Shown piece after piece: positions 27,779 through 37,446 of a DNA stretch of 64,000 nt. Position numbers and translations under genes: made by a program. Source of the stretch: CAZUZS01 sp964624795 (GTDB lineage Bacteria; Calditrichota; Calditrichia; RBG-13-44-9); NCBI GenBank assembly GCA_964624795.1, contig CAZUZS010000013.1, forward strand, positions 1 to 64,000. The letters are read 5' to 3'. The notes under the pieces are model-generated. The model was not told the origin of the DNA and did not search any database. It worked only from the letters and a program-made list of their open reading frames with translations. How positions within the stretch are numbered: position 1 is the first letter of the stretch; every line of letters starts with the position of its first letter.

Positions 27779-29893
27779 TCAGGTTTCGGCAAGCTCCCGT
27801 TGCATTTGCCGGGCCTGACGTCGGGACCCGGTGTAGCCCAGACCCATTTCCAAAAGCAGCAGCAGAAAAGCAAGACCCAAAAAGTACGGCCATAATTCCC
27901 GTCCGAAGCGGCTGGTTTCAATACTCTGCACCAGATCGGCGTCGAGCGGGATCCATTTCAGTTCCGGCATGAAACCTTCCAGGTCACTTTTTTGATAATA
28001 TTTCTGCTCGGACTCCAGCGGAGAGTGGTTAACCGAATACATTCCAATCAATTGCTGCCCTTGCCGGATTTCATAATTGCCCGGTTCGGGATTCTGCTCG
28101 ACCCGCAGAAGCAAATCTGACCCCTTAAAAACCGGTGATATTTTCTCTTCCACCCCAGAAGGCCGCAGAAGCGAGAACTCGTAAGGCGGTTGGAGTTGAC
28201 GAAACACTTGCGAGAACGGCTGGCCGACGGTCAGGCTGGTTCGTTCCTGCACACTGCGGGTAACGGTATAATACAAAAGCCGGTAAATCAATGGAACAAC
28301 AAATCCCCTTACCACCAGGTTGGTCCACTCCGGCTGCAGGGGCGTGGCAAGTAAATAAGCACTTCCGGATTTCTGGCCGCCACCTACAAGCAGCGGCTCG
28401 CCATTTCGCATTCGAATAATGACCTCATTACGCGGGGATGGCTTTATTTTATAGAAAGATTGAAAAGTAACCGGGTTTAACTCCTTGCGATCTTCAAAAA
28501 GGCCTTCAAAGATGGGATGTTGCCAGTTGACTTTGCCCATCGTGATAAATTCACCGTTCCCGCCCGGCTTCCCTTCGCGATCCAGAATTTGCCCCATGTC
28601 CAGATTTTTGAGCAGATTGTTCATCTCACCGGAGACCATATTCCCCCCGGGAATGATCAGCAGGCCGTTGCCGCGTTGCGTAAACTGTGTCAGGCGCTCC
28701 GCCAATCCTTCCGGAATCCTGTCTATCCCTTCCAGGATGATCGCCTTGTATTTCATGAAATCGATAGAAGCCCAGTCCTCCGCAAACCTGCTTTGGTAAA
28801 CGAAAAGATTGCGATCGATCGCCGGTTTTAAAATCAGCGGGATGTAACTGCGGAATTGATGTCCCGGGAGCAGGTGCAGCACCTGCACATTCTGCGGCAC
28901 GAAGAAATTAAAATAGTAACGGTTATCTTCCAACAGCGCATCACTTTCGGATTCCACATAGCCGCTGATAAATCCGGTGGACTGCAGGGTCGTCTCAAAC
29001 ACAATCGGTTTGCGTTCCCTGCTGGCGATGCTGACGTTCTGCTGACCAACCCGGTTGCCGCCAATCACGAGGGAAAGAAGCGCGCTGAGGTGACTATCAG
29101 GATTGCGATTCGCAGCAGTAGCGTCTATTTTGAGCGTCTGGTTTTTCTCGATCAACCGGTTAGCGACCGCCGCTGTATCAATCGAGATGTTTTCTTCCGG
29201 TTTATGAAACACCGGCAGGCAGAAAAGTTTAATCCGTTTATCCCAATTTTCTTTTAAAGAGGCCAGCTCCTTCGGCTGGAAACCGGACTGCTGAAAATCA
29301 GAAAGAATGTAAAGCTCCTGGTTGAAGATATCGGAGTTGTGCAAAACATCCAGCGCCTTGAAAATAGCCTGGTTCATATTCCCGGTGGAATAACCGGGTT
29401 GGATCTGCTTGGCAATTTTCTCCCATAATGCAGGGGAATAAGTTTCGCGGTCGGCAAGCACCTTCAGCGGATTCACCCCTAAAATAACCGAGATGCGGTC
29501 GCCGCTCTGGAATGCCGGTTCCAGGTTGATCCATTGCTGGCGAATTTTCTCCAGGAGATTTCCGGTTAATTCCAGGCTGTTGAGCGAAAGGCTGTTGTCG
29601 ATAATAATCACCGCTTCGGTCGTCGCCCTCCCCGCCAGGAATCCGCCGGAGCTGCGCAGTGTAGGACGGGCAAATGTCGCCACCAACAGCAGAATAATCA
29701 AGGTCCGGATGAGGAGAAGCAAAATCTGCCGGATGCGCAGTCGCCGCATCTCCTTCCGCGCCATCTGTTTTAGAAAATGGATGGTGCTAAACCGTATTTC
29801 CTTAATTTTTCTGCGATTTAGGAGGTGAATAATAAGGGGAATGAGTCCTGCAGCAAGCGCAAATAAGACGGTCGGATTTAGAAAATTAAACAT
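27779..29893 (-). CDS. Membrane protein with BatA N-terminal domain and VWA-like region
   Basis: 704 aa. N-terminal segment FLNPTVLFALAAGLIPLIIHLLNRRK and a second helix (LLLIRTLIILLLVATFARP) match the BatA/aerotolerance N-terminal domain. A VWA-like domain follows with the metal-site start DNSLSLNS (about residues 98-105), then a large extracytoplasmic region, and a C-terminal helix (YFLGLAFLLLLLEMGL). Such proteins are common in the FCB group next to MoxR/Bat genes, but no MoxR or other Bat gene is adjacent here. Role unknown. AAGGA ribosome site before the ATG. Confidence 0.8.
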   Translation of the reverse strand: MFNFLNPTVLFALAAGLIPLIIHLLNRRKIKEIRFSTIHFLKQMARKEMRRLRIRQILLLLIRTLIILLLVATFARPTLRSSGGFLAGRATTEAVIIIDNSLSLNSLELTGNLLEKIRQQWINLEPAFQSGDRISVILGVNPLKVLADRETYSPALWEKIAKQIQPGYSTGNMNQAIFKALDVLHNSDIFNQELYILSDFQQSGFQPKELASLKENWDKRIKLFCLPVFHKPEENISIDTAAVANRLIEKNQTLKIDATAANRNPDSHLSALLSLVIGGNRVGQQNVSIASRERKPIVFETTLQSTGFISGYVESESDALLEDNRYYFNFFVPQNVQVLHLLPGHQFRSYIPLILKPAIDRNLFVYQSRFAEDWASIDFMKYKAIILEGIDRIPEGLAERLTQFTQRGNGLLIIPGGNMVSGEMNNLLKNLDMGQILDREGKPGGNGEFITMGKVNWQHPIFEGLFEDRKELNPVTFQSFYKIKPSPRNEVIIRMRNGEPLLVGGGQKSGSAYLLATPLQPEWTNLVVRGFVVPLIYRLLYYTVTRSVQERTSLTVGQPFSQVFRQLQPPYEFSLLRPSGVEEKISPVFKGSDLLLRVEQNPEPGNYEIRQGQQLIGMYSVNHSPLESEQKYYQKSDLEGFMPELKWIPLDADLVQSIETSRFGRELWPYFLGLAFLLLLLEMGLGYTGSRRQARQMQRELAET

Positions 29894-30251
29894 CGATTCC
29901 TTGTTTTAATCTTTAATGTCTGCAACCAAGATAACTGTGAATCATCCTTAAAATCAACTGCATTTTAACCTCCTGCGGAGCCGAAAGCATTTTTCTATGG
30001 CTGCTCAGGTATCGCCATCCACCTCAAATTCAATTGCCAGGAAATGTTTTACGGCAAAGCTGGGATTTGTTCCCTCTTCCTCATTTTTCGGGCATGACAA
30101 AACAATGCGAAATTCGGAATGATGCCTGACTTTCCCATGATAAGCACAAACAAAGAACAGGCCCAATTTTATGTGACTTCAATCATAACCAATTAATTAA
30201 TTTTATCGATTTTTAGTTGATTTAAAATTTGTGCAAAAACAGGAGTGTTCC
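29894..30251. other. Divergent intergenic region, 358 bp
   Basis: Between the minus-strand BatA-like gene and the plus-strand Ig-repeat lipoprotein. The right half is A/T rich, including AATTAATTAATT around 30191, and probably holds the lipoprotein promoter. No gene seen. Confidence 0.4.
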
Positions 30252-32366
30252 ATGAGCAGACATTTAGTGACGATTTCATTATGGATTGCAGTGCTATCCA
30301 CGGCAATACTTTTTTTTCAATGTTCCAACCCGCAAGCGCCGGACAACACGCCGCCGACCTGCACAATCATTTATCCAACGGCCGGACAAGCGCTTTCGGG
30401 AACAATTAATATTGTTGTGGAGGCATCCGATAACGACGACGTTGATCATGTTTCTTTAAGGCTTGACGGCGAGCTTGTGCAAGTCTGGAAGAGCAAGCCG
30501 TACGAATATAGCTGGAACACTGCCCCAATTGCGGATAACCAGGATCACAGCATCCAGGCCATTGCCGTGGATAAATCGAGCAACGCCGGCTTTTCGGGTC
30601 CGACCAACATTCGGCTTGTTCCCGGCTCGGTTCCAGACACACTTGCCCCAACCATTTCAATCATCAGTCCGGTTACCGGTTCGGTTGTGAGCGATACGGT
30701 AAGCGTTATTTCCCAGGTACAGGACAATGGCAAAATAACAAAAGTTGAATACTATATAGACGGATATTTACGACAAACAATCACCCAGGCACCCTTTGAA
30801 TATCAATGGGTAATCACAAATTATATTGACAGCAGCAGCCACACGATCTTTGGCAGGGTGTTTGACGAAAATGATAACAGCACATATTCAAATGTTGTCA
30901 CTGTTACCGCCAGAACAAACAATATTGTAGATACCACGCCTCCAACCACAAGTATTATTTATCCAACTGCAGCCTCCACAGTCTCGGATACCGTAGAGAT
31001 TCTGGTAACGGCTGAAGATAATCTTGCGGTAGACCATATAGATCTTTATGTGGACGGGCACCTCCAAAGCTCAATCAGCCAGGCGCCCTGGAAATTTGCC
31101 TGGGATGTGAGCGGGTTTATCAATGGAAGCAGCCACAGCATACTTGTCATGGCTTACGATACGAACCAGAACCAGGGCGTATCCGCGGTTGTCTCGGTAA
31201 CCGTTCAGTCGGCCAATATAATCGACACCACGCCGCCAACCATCTTCCTGAGTTATCCCCCGGCGGCCGCAGTCCTGACCGGAACAACAACCATCATCGC
31301 CGACGCAAATGATAATGTGTCTGTCGACCGGGTCAACTTTTACATAGACGGCGATTCGGTCGGTGTTGACAATACCTATCCCTATGAATATGTCTGGGAC
31401 ATCTCGACTTTTGCACCGGGAAGCTCGCATACAATTTATGCAAAAGCATATGATGGTGCCGGCAATCATGCGGAAACAGGTCTGCAAAGTGTATCCATCG
31501 CCATGGATACAACCGCACCCAGCATTCTCCTGAGCTACCCGCCTGCCGGCGCCGTACTAACCGGAACCACAACTATCGTAGTTGATGCCCATGACGACGT
31601 GGCGGTGGACCATGTCAGCTTCTATATCGATGGTTTCCTGGTGGGAACGGACAATGCGGAACCTTACGAGTATGTCTGGGATATTTCCAATCTTGCCCCG
31701 GGGAGTTCACACACGATTTATGCCAGGGCTTACGATCCGACCGGCAACCAGTCGCAAACCCCGCTGCAGTCTGTCTCCATTGCAGCAGATATTACACCGC
31801 CATCCGTTTTCATGGTTCAGCCGCTGACTGGCGCTGTTTTGACCGGTACAACCACCACCGTAATTGCCGATGCATCCGACAATGTCGGCGTTGAAAGGGT
31901 GGTTTTCTTCATCGATGGGGATTCGGTCGGTTTTGATACTTCCCGGCCTTATCAATATGTATGGAATATCTCAAGCCTCACCCCGGGAAGTTCCCACATG
32001 GTTTACACCAGGGCATACGACAGCGCAGGCAACCAGGCCCAATCGTCGCTGGTAACTGTTACTATTGCCAACAATGACATAACGCCTCCACAAGTGACCA
32101 TTCTGTATCCCAGCAGCGGGTCGGCTTTCACAGCAGGAGATACCATTGCGATTTCCGTGGATGCGCAAGATGACACGGGAGTCCAGAAAGTCGAATTTTA
32201 CATCGACGGAGATCTTCATTCTACGGTTACTTCGACGCCTTACCGCTATGAATGGGATACGACGGGATATGCAACCGGCCAAACTCACTCGATATTCGTG
32301 AAGGCGTACGATTTGGCAGGGAATACGGCGACCGAGCTTTCGACCATCACACTGAATCCGCAATAA
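30252..32366 (+). CDS. Surface lipoprotein with seven tandem Ig-like domains
   Basis: 704 aa from the ATG at 30252, which has a GGAG site; the in-frame GTG at 30231 adds seven residues. Lipoprotein signal ending FFQC. The rest consists of seven copies of an about 95-residue bacterial Ig-like domain, each starting with a TPPT-like linker, then YPxxGAVLTGT, VxFYIDGDxVG, PYEYVWDIS, SSHTIYARAYDxxGN. Copies 4-6 are the closest to one another. No catalytic or sorting domain, so it is likely an adhesin or spacer on the cell surface. A strong terminator follows. Confidence 0.85.
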   Translation: MSRHLVTISLWIAVLSTAILFFQCSNPQAPDNTPPTCTIIYPTAGQALSGTINIVVEASDNDDVDHVSLRLDGELVQVWKSKPYEYSWNTAPIADNQDHSIQAIAVDKSSNAGFSGPTNIRLVPGSVPDTLAPTISIISPVTGSVVSDTVSVISQVQDNGKITKVEYYIDGYLRQTITQAPFEYQWVITNYIDSSSHTIFGRVFDENDNSTYSNVVTVTARTNNIVDTTPPTTSIIYPTAASTVSDTVEILVTAEDNLAVDHIDLYVDGHLQSSISQAPWKFAWDVSGFINGSSHSILVMAYDTNQNQGVSAVVSVTVQSANIIDTTPPTIFLSYPPAAAVLTGTTTIIADANDNVSVDRVNFYIDGDSVGVDNTYPYEYVWDISTFAPGSSHTIYAKAYDGAGNHAETGLQSVSIAMDTTAPSILLSYPPAGAVLTGTTTIVVDAHDDVAVDHVSFYIDGFLVGTDNAEPYEYVWDISNLAPGSSHTIYARAYDPTGNQSQTPLQSVSIAADITPPSVFMVQPLTGAVLTGTTTTVIADASDNVGVERVVFFIDGDSVGFDTSRPYQYVWNISSLTPGSSHMVYTRAYDSAGNQAQSSLVTVTIANNDITPPQVTILYPSSGSAFTAGDTIAISVDAQDDTGVQKVEFYIDGDLHSTVTSTPYRYEWDTTGYATGQTHSIFVKAYDLAGNTATELSTITLNPQ
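30341..32363 (+). repeat. Seven tandem Ig-domain coding repeats
   Basis: Protein repeats of about 90-97 residues; DNA units of about 280-290 bp begin near 31226, 31505, 31786 and 32077 for copies 4-7. The copies differ at many synonymous sites, so they are old, apart from shared phrases such as the encoded PYEYVWDIS. Confidence 0.75.
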
Positions 32367-32387
32367 ATTCAAAATGCAAATATTTGA

Positions 32388-32417
32388 AGCCGCCCGGGAA
32401 TAATATACCGGGCGGCT
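32388..32417 (+). terminator. Rho-independent terminator after the Ig-repeat lipoprotein gene
   Basis: AGCCGCCCGG pairs with CCGGGCGGCT (10 bp, G+C rich) with a 10-nt loop, followed by TTTTTC. Confidence 0.92.
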
Positions 32418-32531
32418 TTTTCTTGGTAGAAATCTAAAAATTATGGCTTCTGCCAGGCAGTTTGGGGAACTATTTGAGCCTATTTGGTTTGAAATTCACA
32501 AGTGTGGTTTGATCGAACAATAGGGGGCACA

Positions 32532-33047
32532 ATGAATTTGCTGTGGAACAGAATTGTTCGGGCCATAAGGCTGGATGTAATGTTGTTCGAGGAGGTAGAG
32601 GCTGACCGCAGTGCAATGGGACAAGCCATGCTCCTGGTTGTGCTGTCCAGCCTGGCTTCAGGAATCGCCTCGATTTCCCGGGGCGCGGATTATTCAATAA
32701 TTGGCGGCACAATCGGGAATCTCATCGGGTGGTTTGCCTGGTCTTACCTGATCTTCTATATCGGGACGCATTGGCTGGCGGAGCCACAGACCAGGTCGGA
32801 TTACGGAGAGCTTCTGCGAACAATCGGATTTGCCAGCGCTCCCGGGCTCATCGCGATCTTTGGCATAATTCCCGGTTTTTATGTGATCGCCTTTCTGGTG
32901 TCCGCCATCTGGATGCTGATTGCTACCGTAATCGCCGTGCGGCAGGCACTGGATTACAGCAGCACCGGACGAGCTATTATCGTGTGCGTTATCGGCTGGA
33001 TTATTTACGGGATAATTTCCTTTGTTCTGCAAGGCCTGTTGGCCTGA
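32532..33047 (+). CDS. Yip1-domain integral membrane protein
   Basis: 171 aa from the ATG at 32532 (after GGGGG), downstream of an in-frame start at 32502 that lacks a site. Five or so hydrophobic helices, with the Yip1-like order of a short cytoplasmic N terminus and helices such as LIGWFAWSYLIFYIGTHWL and APGLIAIFGIIPGFYVIAFL. The family is common in bacteria with unknown function. Stands alone and converges on pyk. Confidence 0.7.
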   Translation: MNLLWNRIVRAIRLDVMLFEEVEADRSAMGQAMLLVVLSSLASGIASISRGADYSIIGGTIGNLIGWFAWSYLIFYIGTHWLAEPQTRSDYGELLRTIGFASAPGLIAIFGIIPGFYVIAFLVSAIWMLIATVIAVRQALDYSSTGRAIIVCVIGWIIYGIISFVLQGLLA

Positions 33048-33157
33048 CGATTGGCAATGAGCGCCAAATAGTACCTACCACAGCCGGGAATTTTGGCTAT
33101 CCAACTTCCGAAATGGGCACCTCCAACTCATGCGCATTGTTAAAACCGAGTTTCCGG

Positions 33158-34585
33158 CTACCCGTCTATTTCCCCTGCCATTACCTGGTTGATGGAACCA
33201 GGCTCGCCAAGAGGGAAACCACTGGTAAAGACATAGCGGTCACCTTTGGCAAGAATTTTTGACTCCCGCGCAATTGCGATCGCATCACTGAACGTTGATT
33301 GCATTTCCCGTTGCAGGGGGTAGATCACGGGAATCACTCCCCATGATATGGATAATTGCCGGTAAACATCTTCGTTTGGCGTTAAAGCAAGAACAAAGCT
33401 GCACGGCCGAAAGCGGGAAATCGCCCTGGCGGTGTAGCCGCTGCGGGTCATCGCGAAGATCAATTTTGCATCGATATCCTGTGCCAGGACAACTGCAGAA
33501 TGCGCAACGGATTCGGTAAGCCTGGATTGCCCTGTCCTGGGTTTTTCCGTTTTGAGATGGTAATTCTCCAGGTAATATTTTTCCGCTTCCAGCGCGATGC
33601 CGGCCATGGTGGAGACCGCTTTTACCGGAAACTTACCCACCGCCGATTCTTCGGAAAGCATGACCGCATCGCTTCCGTCCAGGATAGCATTCGCTACATC
33701 CGTAACTTCCGCCCGGGTAGGCCGTTGGGAATCCACCATAGATCGCAACATCTGGGTTGCGGTGATCACCGGTTTCCCGGCCTGGTTGGCTCTCGAAATA
33801 ATTCGCTTTTGAACAATAGGCACCTGCTGAATGTCAATCTCCACACCCAGGTCTCCGCGCGCGACCATTACGCCGTCGGCGGCTTCAATAATTTCATCCA
33901 GATTCCGCACCGCTTCATGTTTTTCAATTTTCGCAATTATCGGGATTCGGGCGTCCTTTTCCCGGCAAAGCTCTCGTGCCGTTTCAATATCCGCAGCCGA
34001 GCGGACAAAAGAAACGGCAATCATGTCGACATGGTGTTCAAGACCGAATGTCAAATCTCCGCGATCCTTTTCTGTGATAGCCGGGACATCGAAGGAGCCG
34101 GTTGGAAAATTGACGCCCTTGTGAGAATAGATTTCTCCCCCAATTACCACCCGGCAATGAACCAGCGGATCTTCCACCTTTGTGACCTGCAACTCCAGGT
34201 CGCCATCCGCCAGCAGCAATCGTGCGCCGGGAAAGACATCTTTAGCAAAATGAGGGTGATTGATCCCCACCCGGTTTCCGTTTCCGGCCGATTCCGGAGA
34301 AGCATCGATAACCAGCGAATCACCGACTTTCACACTCAGCGGCTCATGTTCGATTTTTCCCAGGCGGATCTTAGGGCCGGCCAAATCCTGCAGAATGGCC
34401 ACCGGTTGATGCAACTTTTTCCTGATCCGTTTAATATGATTTATGATTTCCAGGTGGGACTCACGATCTCCGTGGGAGAAATTCAGTCGAAAAACATCGA
34501 CCCCCGCACGAACCAACTGTTCGAGAATCTTCGGATCCTGGCTGGCCGGGCCGACTGTCGCAACTATCTTGGATCGTTTCAGCAT
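33158..34585 (-). CDS. pyk: Pyruvate kinase
   Basis: 475 aa. Converts phosphoenolpyruvate and ADP to pyruvate and ATP. Visible motifs: KIVATVGPAS, RLNFSHG, the LQDLAGPKIRLG segment, the signature IIAKIEKHEAVRNLDEII with catalytic Lys, MVARGDLGVEI, and the C-terminal regulatory domain (AMTRSGYTARAISRFRP). Full length for the bacterial enzyme. Next to a universal stress protein gene on the same strand (68 bp). Confidence 0.97.
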   Translation of the reverse strand: MLKRSKIVATVGPASQDPKILEQLVRAGVDVFRLNFSHGDRESHLEIINHIKRIRKKLHQPVAILQDLAGPKIRLGKIEHEPLSVKVGDSLVIDASPESAGNGNRVGINHPHFAKDVFPGARLLLADGDLELQVTKVEDPLVHCRVVIGGEIYSHKGVNFPTGSFDVPAITEKDRGDLTFGLEHHVDMIAVSFVRSAADIETARELCREKDARIPIIAKIEKHEAVRNLDEIIEAADGVMVARGDLGVEIDIQQVPIVQKRIISRANQAGKPVITATQMLRSMVDSQRPTRAEVTDVANAILDGSDAVMLSEESAVGKFPVKAVSTMAGIALEAEKYYLENYHLKTEKPRTGQSRLTESVAHSAVVLAQDIDAKLIFAMTRSGYTARAISRFRPCSFVLALTPNEDVYRQLSISWGVIPVIYPLQREMQSTFSDAIAIARESKILAKGDRYVFTSGFPLGEPGSINQVMAGEIDG

Positions 34586-34653
34586 GATAAATTCAACTCC
34601 ATATATCGCCGATTATCCCAAAAAGGTGAACTGCCGGAACGCAGTACCATGAC

Positions 34654-35103
34654 TTACTTGTCTTTGACAATCAACATCGATGCAGGTATTGAAGCGACCA
34701 GCGCCTGGGTTGTGCTTCCCACGATACCCCTCATCTCACCGGTTTGGCCGTGCGCACCCATCACCAAAATATCCGCTTTATTCTGAGCGACAAATTTGAC
34801 AATCTCGTCAATCACGGATCCTTCGCGAATAAAGGTTTCGATTTTGAGCCCGTCTCTGCCGGCCTCCTTCTCCAATGAATCCAGCACCGATTGCGCGTTT
34901 GACCGCAACGTTTCCAGAATCGAAAAATACGGATTCTCGGCCGTCAGTTCCTGTACTTCATGAGGGAAAAAGAAGACCCGCTGGTCGATTACATAAACGA
35001 TCTTCAATTCGGCATGAAAAAGTTTTGCCAGCTCCATTCCTTTGCTGGCAGCTTTCAGAGATAATTTGCTGCCGTCGGTGGCAACCGCTATTTTCTTATA
35101 CAT
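34654..35103 (-). CDS. Universal stress protein (UspA family)
   Basis: 149 aa. Starts MYKKIAVATDGSKLSLKA after a GGAGG site; nine more in-frame codons upstream are not needed. ATP-binding motif GAHGQTGEMRGIVGSTTQ (GxxG-9-G[S/T]) is present, so it is probably an ATP-binding UspA. Upstream of pyk on the same strand. Confidence 0.92.
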   Translation of the reverse strand: MYKKIAVATDGSKLSLKAASKGMELAKLFHAELKIVYVIDQRVFFFPHEVQELTAENPYFSILETLRSNAQSVLDSLEKEAGRDGLKIETFIREGSVIDEIVKFVAQNKADILVMGAHGQTGEMRGIVGSTTQALVASIPASMLIVKDK

Positions 35104-35432
35104 ACAGCCTCCTCCTTTTGTAATAATCACATTTCGACCAATTCAATACACAACACATTCACCGAAGGAAATTCTTTATCATTCCATGATATGAATAACG
35201 AGATTATGACGGTTTGGTTCAATGTAAAAAATGAACCGGTAGACGACTGCCCAGCCTCATAATTCATTTGAAGGGGATATGATTACGGGGCAGGCAATAT
35301 TTTAAGATTTGTGGTTTTCCTGGTATTTGAAAGCGCAGAGATTCGCCGGAAATCGGCTTTATCAACAGCCAACGTGGAAAGCCTTAATTGGAATGTCCAG
35401 AATATCAACGCCAACTAGTGAGCCGGAGTGGA
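35104..35432. other. Intergenic region, 329 bp
   Basis: Between the USP gene and the MBL hydrolase gene, both on minus. A weak hairpin (GGTTCA / TGAACC, 35216-35237) is the only structure seen. It should carry the USP promoter. Confidence 0.35.
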
Positions 35433-36341
35433 TCAAAATGTGAACTCCATCGCCTCGGTGGCCATGTATGAATTCGGGAAAAGCTTCTGGGCACTGCTTT
35501 CCAGCTCATTCAACTCCTGGTCTGTATGTTTGGGATCGTGATGGAAAAGGATCAGCTTTTCCACAGATGCCTTTTGTGCTACTTCGCAGGCAGCCTCGTA
35601 GGTGCTGTGTCCGTATCCCTGGAACATCCGGTATTCGGGCAGGGAGTATTGTGCATCGTGAATGAGGATCGTGGCGTTTTCGGCAAACCGGATCAGCCGC
35701 TGATCGCCGCCGGGATACCCCTCAATATCGGTGGCAAATACAATTGCATTACCCTGCCTGCCTTCGATTTTATAGCTGTAAGTGCCGCCTTTGGGATGGG
35801 TATAATTGCGCAGGCACACGATACGGGCAATCCAGTTTTCCATTTTCTCGGCATCGTTTACCGATACGACCTTAAAATCGTTTTCGAAAAAATAGACCTG
35901 CCGGCTTTCGCCGAAGTCGTAAAATTCAAATGTGCTGGGCAGTTCGGACATGGTTACCGGGAAAAAGGCGGGGCTCATCCAGGTATCCAGGACATCCCTG
36001 ATTGAATAATCCAGCAGGGAAGGCGCGATCACGTGCATTTCGGTTTGTGGCATATACATCATCCCGAAATATGGGAATCCGAAAAGGTGATCGATATGGG
36101 TGTGGGTGAAAAAAAGATGCAGCTTGAAGAGATTTTGTTTGCTTTTACCGGATTTTATTTCCTGTATGAGATCGTTTCCCAGATTAATAATTCCGGTTCC
36201 GGCATCAATTATCACCACATGTTCGCCAATATCGATACGGATCGAAGTCGTGTTGACCCCGAAACGGGTAGCGTCGCCATGCGTGGGGGGGTAGCTTCCT
36301 CTAACTCCATAAATCTTCAATCTGAAATCGGAATGTTTCAT
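35433..36341 (-). CDS. MBL-fold metallohydrolase
   Basis: 302 aa. Opens with KIYGVRGSYPPTHGDATRFG, as in PhnP/RNase-Z-like hydrolases. Metal site: HTHIDH (HxHxDH), the Asp in FATDIEGYPGG, His in LIHDAQYS and YGHSTYEAA, and LFHHDPKHTD near the C terminus. All expected ligands are present. Probably a phosphodiesterase or similar; substrate unknown. ATG start with AGGG site. Confidence 0.88.
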   Translation of the reverse strand: MKHSDFRLKIYGVRGSYPPTHGDATRFGVNTTSIRIDIGEHVVIIDAGTGIINLGNDLIQEIKSGKSKQNLFKLHLFFTHTHIDHLFGFPYFGMMYMPQTEMHVIAPSLLDYSIRDVLDTWMSPAFFPVTMSELPSTFEFYDFGESRQVYFFENDFKVVSVNDAEKMENWIARIVCLRNYTHPKGGTYSYKIEGRQGNAIVFATDIEGYPGGDQRLIRFAENATILIHDAQYSLPEYRMFQGYGHSTYEAACEVAQKASVEKLILFHHDPKHTDQELNELESSAQKLFPNSYMATEAMEFTF

Positions 36342-36356
36342 TTTCCCTATCTCTGT

Positions 36357-36905
36357 TTATTGTCGAGATTCCAGTCTTTTTATTTCATCCCGTAACTTTG
36401 CTGCCTTTTCGTAGTCTTCTTTTTCAACCGCTTGCTGCAAGTCTTTCTTGAGCTTGTCCAGATGATCCTCCTGAAGATTGACTTTGCCTTCCTCCACATC
36501 CTGGATTTCATCCGATGTATATGCCCCTTTGTCCATCACCTCTTCTTCAACAAAAATGGGGATATTCTCCCGGACCGCCAGCGCAATCGCATCGCTGGGA
36601 CGTGAATCCACTTCAAAAAGCTTCATCTTCTTTCGAAGATGAATTATTGCGTAGTAGGTATTGTTCTTGAGTTCTGTGACAACAATGCGGTCTATTTTTG
36701 CACCAAGCGTCTCTAATAGGTTTAATGTCAGGTCGTGTGTAATGGGACGAGGCGGTTTGATATTTTCGAGACCCAGGGCTATCGATTGTGCTTCATATTC
36801 GCCGATTATGATCGGCAGCGTACGATCTCCCTGAATTTCTTTTAATATCACCCCGCTTGCCTGGGACTGTGTCAAAAACAGACCGTTAATTTTTACCTCA
36901 ATCAT
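36357..36905 (-). CDS. Bifunctional nuclease (BFN/DUF151) with C-terminal UVR motif
   Basis: 182 aa. The ATG at 36903-36905 is used, with GAGG 5 bp upstream; a GTG two codons earlier is possible. DUF151 segments are LKEIQGDRTLPIIIGEYEA, NIKPPRPITHDL and EVDSRPSDAIALAVR. A C-terminal UvrB/UvrC motif (LKKDLQQAVEKEDYEKAAKL) mediates protein contacts. This DUF151 plus UVR fusion is common in the FCB group. It is 17 bp downstream of the NFU gene. Plant homologues have RNase and DNase activity; the bacterial role is unproven. Confidence 0.88.
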   Translation of the reverse strand: MIEVKINGLFLTQSQASGVILKEIQGDRTLPIIIGEYEAQSIALGLENIKPPRPITHDLTLNLLETLGAKIDRIVVTELKNNTYYAIIHLRKKMKLFEVDSRPSDAIALAVRENIPIFVEEEVMDKGAYTSDEIQDVEEGKVNLQEDHLDKLKKDLQQAVEKEDYEKAAKLRDEIKRLESRQ

Positions 36906-36922
36906 TCCCACCTCTAAAGGTT

Positions 36923-37144
36923 TTACACAGATTCTACTGCTACTATCTCCGGCAGCTCCTGGCGGACATAGCGTTCGATTCCTTCTTTTAGTGTAAGCTG
37001 TGCCATCGGGCAGCCACCGCAGGCGCCGACCAAACGAACATACACGGTGCCATCTTTTATCTCGACAAACTCGACATCACCGCCGTCCATCTGGATACCG
37101 GGGCGGATAGCATCCAGGATTTTTTTAACTTTCTCTTCTAACAT
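36923..37144 (-). CDS. NifU C-terminal domain (NFU) iron-sulfur scaffold
   Basis: 73 aa, the full NFU domain alone. The cluster motif CGGCPMA (CxxC) is present after the MDGGDVEFVEI segment. It carries or transfers Fe-S clusters. AAGGA ribosome site. Same strand as the bifunctional nuclease gene, 17 bp apart, so probably an operon. Confidence 0.93.
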   Translation of the reverse strand: MLEEKVKKILDAIRPGIQMDGGDVEFVEIKDGTVYVRLVGACGGCPMAQLTLKEGIERYVRQELPEIVAVESV

Positions 37145-37446
37145 TTCTGTAATTCCTTCATTTTACTTAATCTTAAAAAATAACTTTGATTCCATTTCGC
37201 CATAAAATTTCAGCTCGCTTGTTCCTTTTGTTTCTTGCTCCAATTTATATCGCATACAAATATCTGGCAACGTCTAATTTTGAAATCCGAAATCCGTTGG
37301 CGGCTAAACAGGGAGTTCGATTAATCTGCATATTTCCCATCCGGCTGCTCTCTCCATTCTAAACCGTCTCAAGATAGGCCATGATGCTTTTGGATTTCAT
37401 TGCGCCAGATCAAGTTCTCCCAATTTTATCAAATGTAGAAACACCA
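37145..37446. other. Intergenic region, 302 bp
   Basis: Between the cyclodeaminase-like gene (ends 37447) and the NFU gene. Probably holds the NFU promoter. No gene, repeat or clear hairpin seen. Confidence 0.35.

Noticed and set aside
33500..34786. 428-codon open frame antisense to pyk
   Set aside because: No ribosome site or recognisable sequence; it is a shadow of the pyruvate kinase codon pattern.
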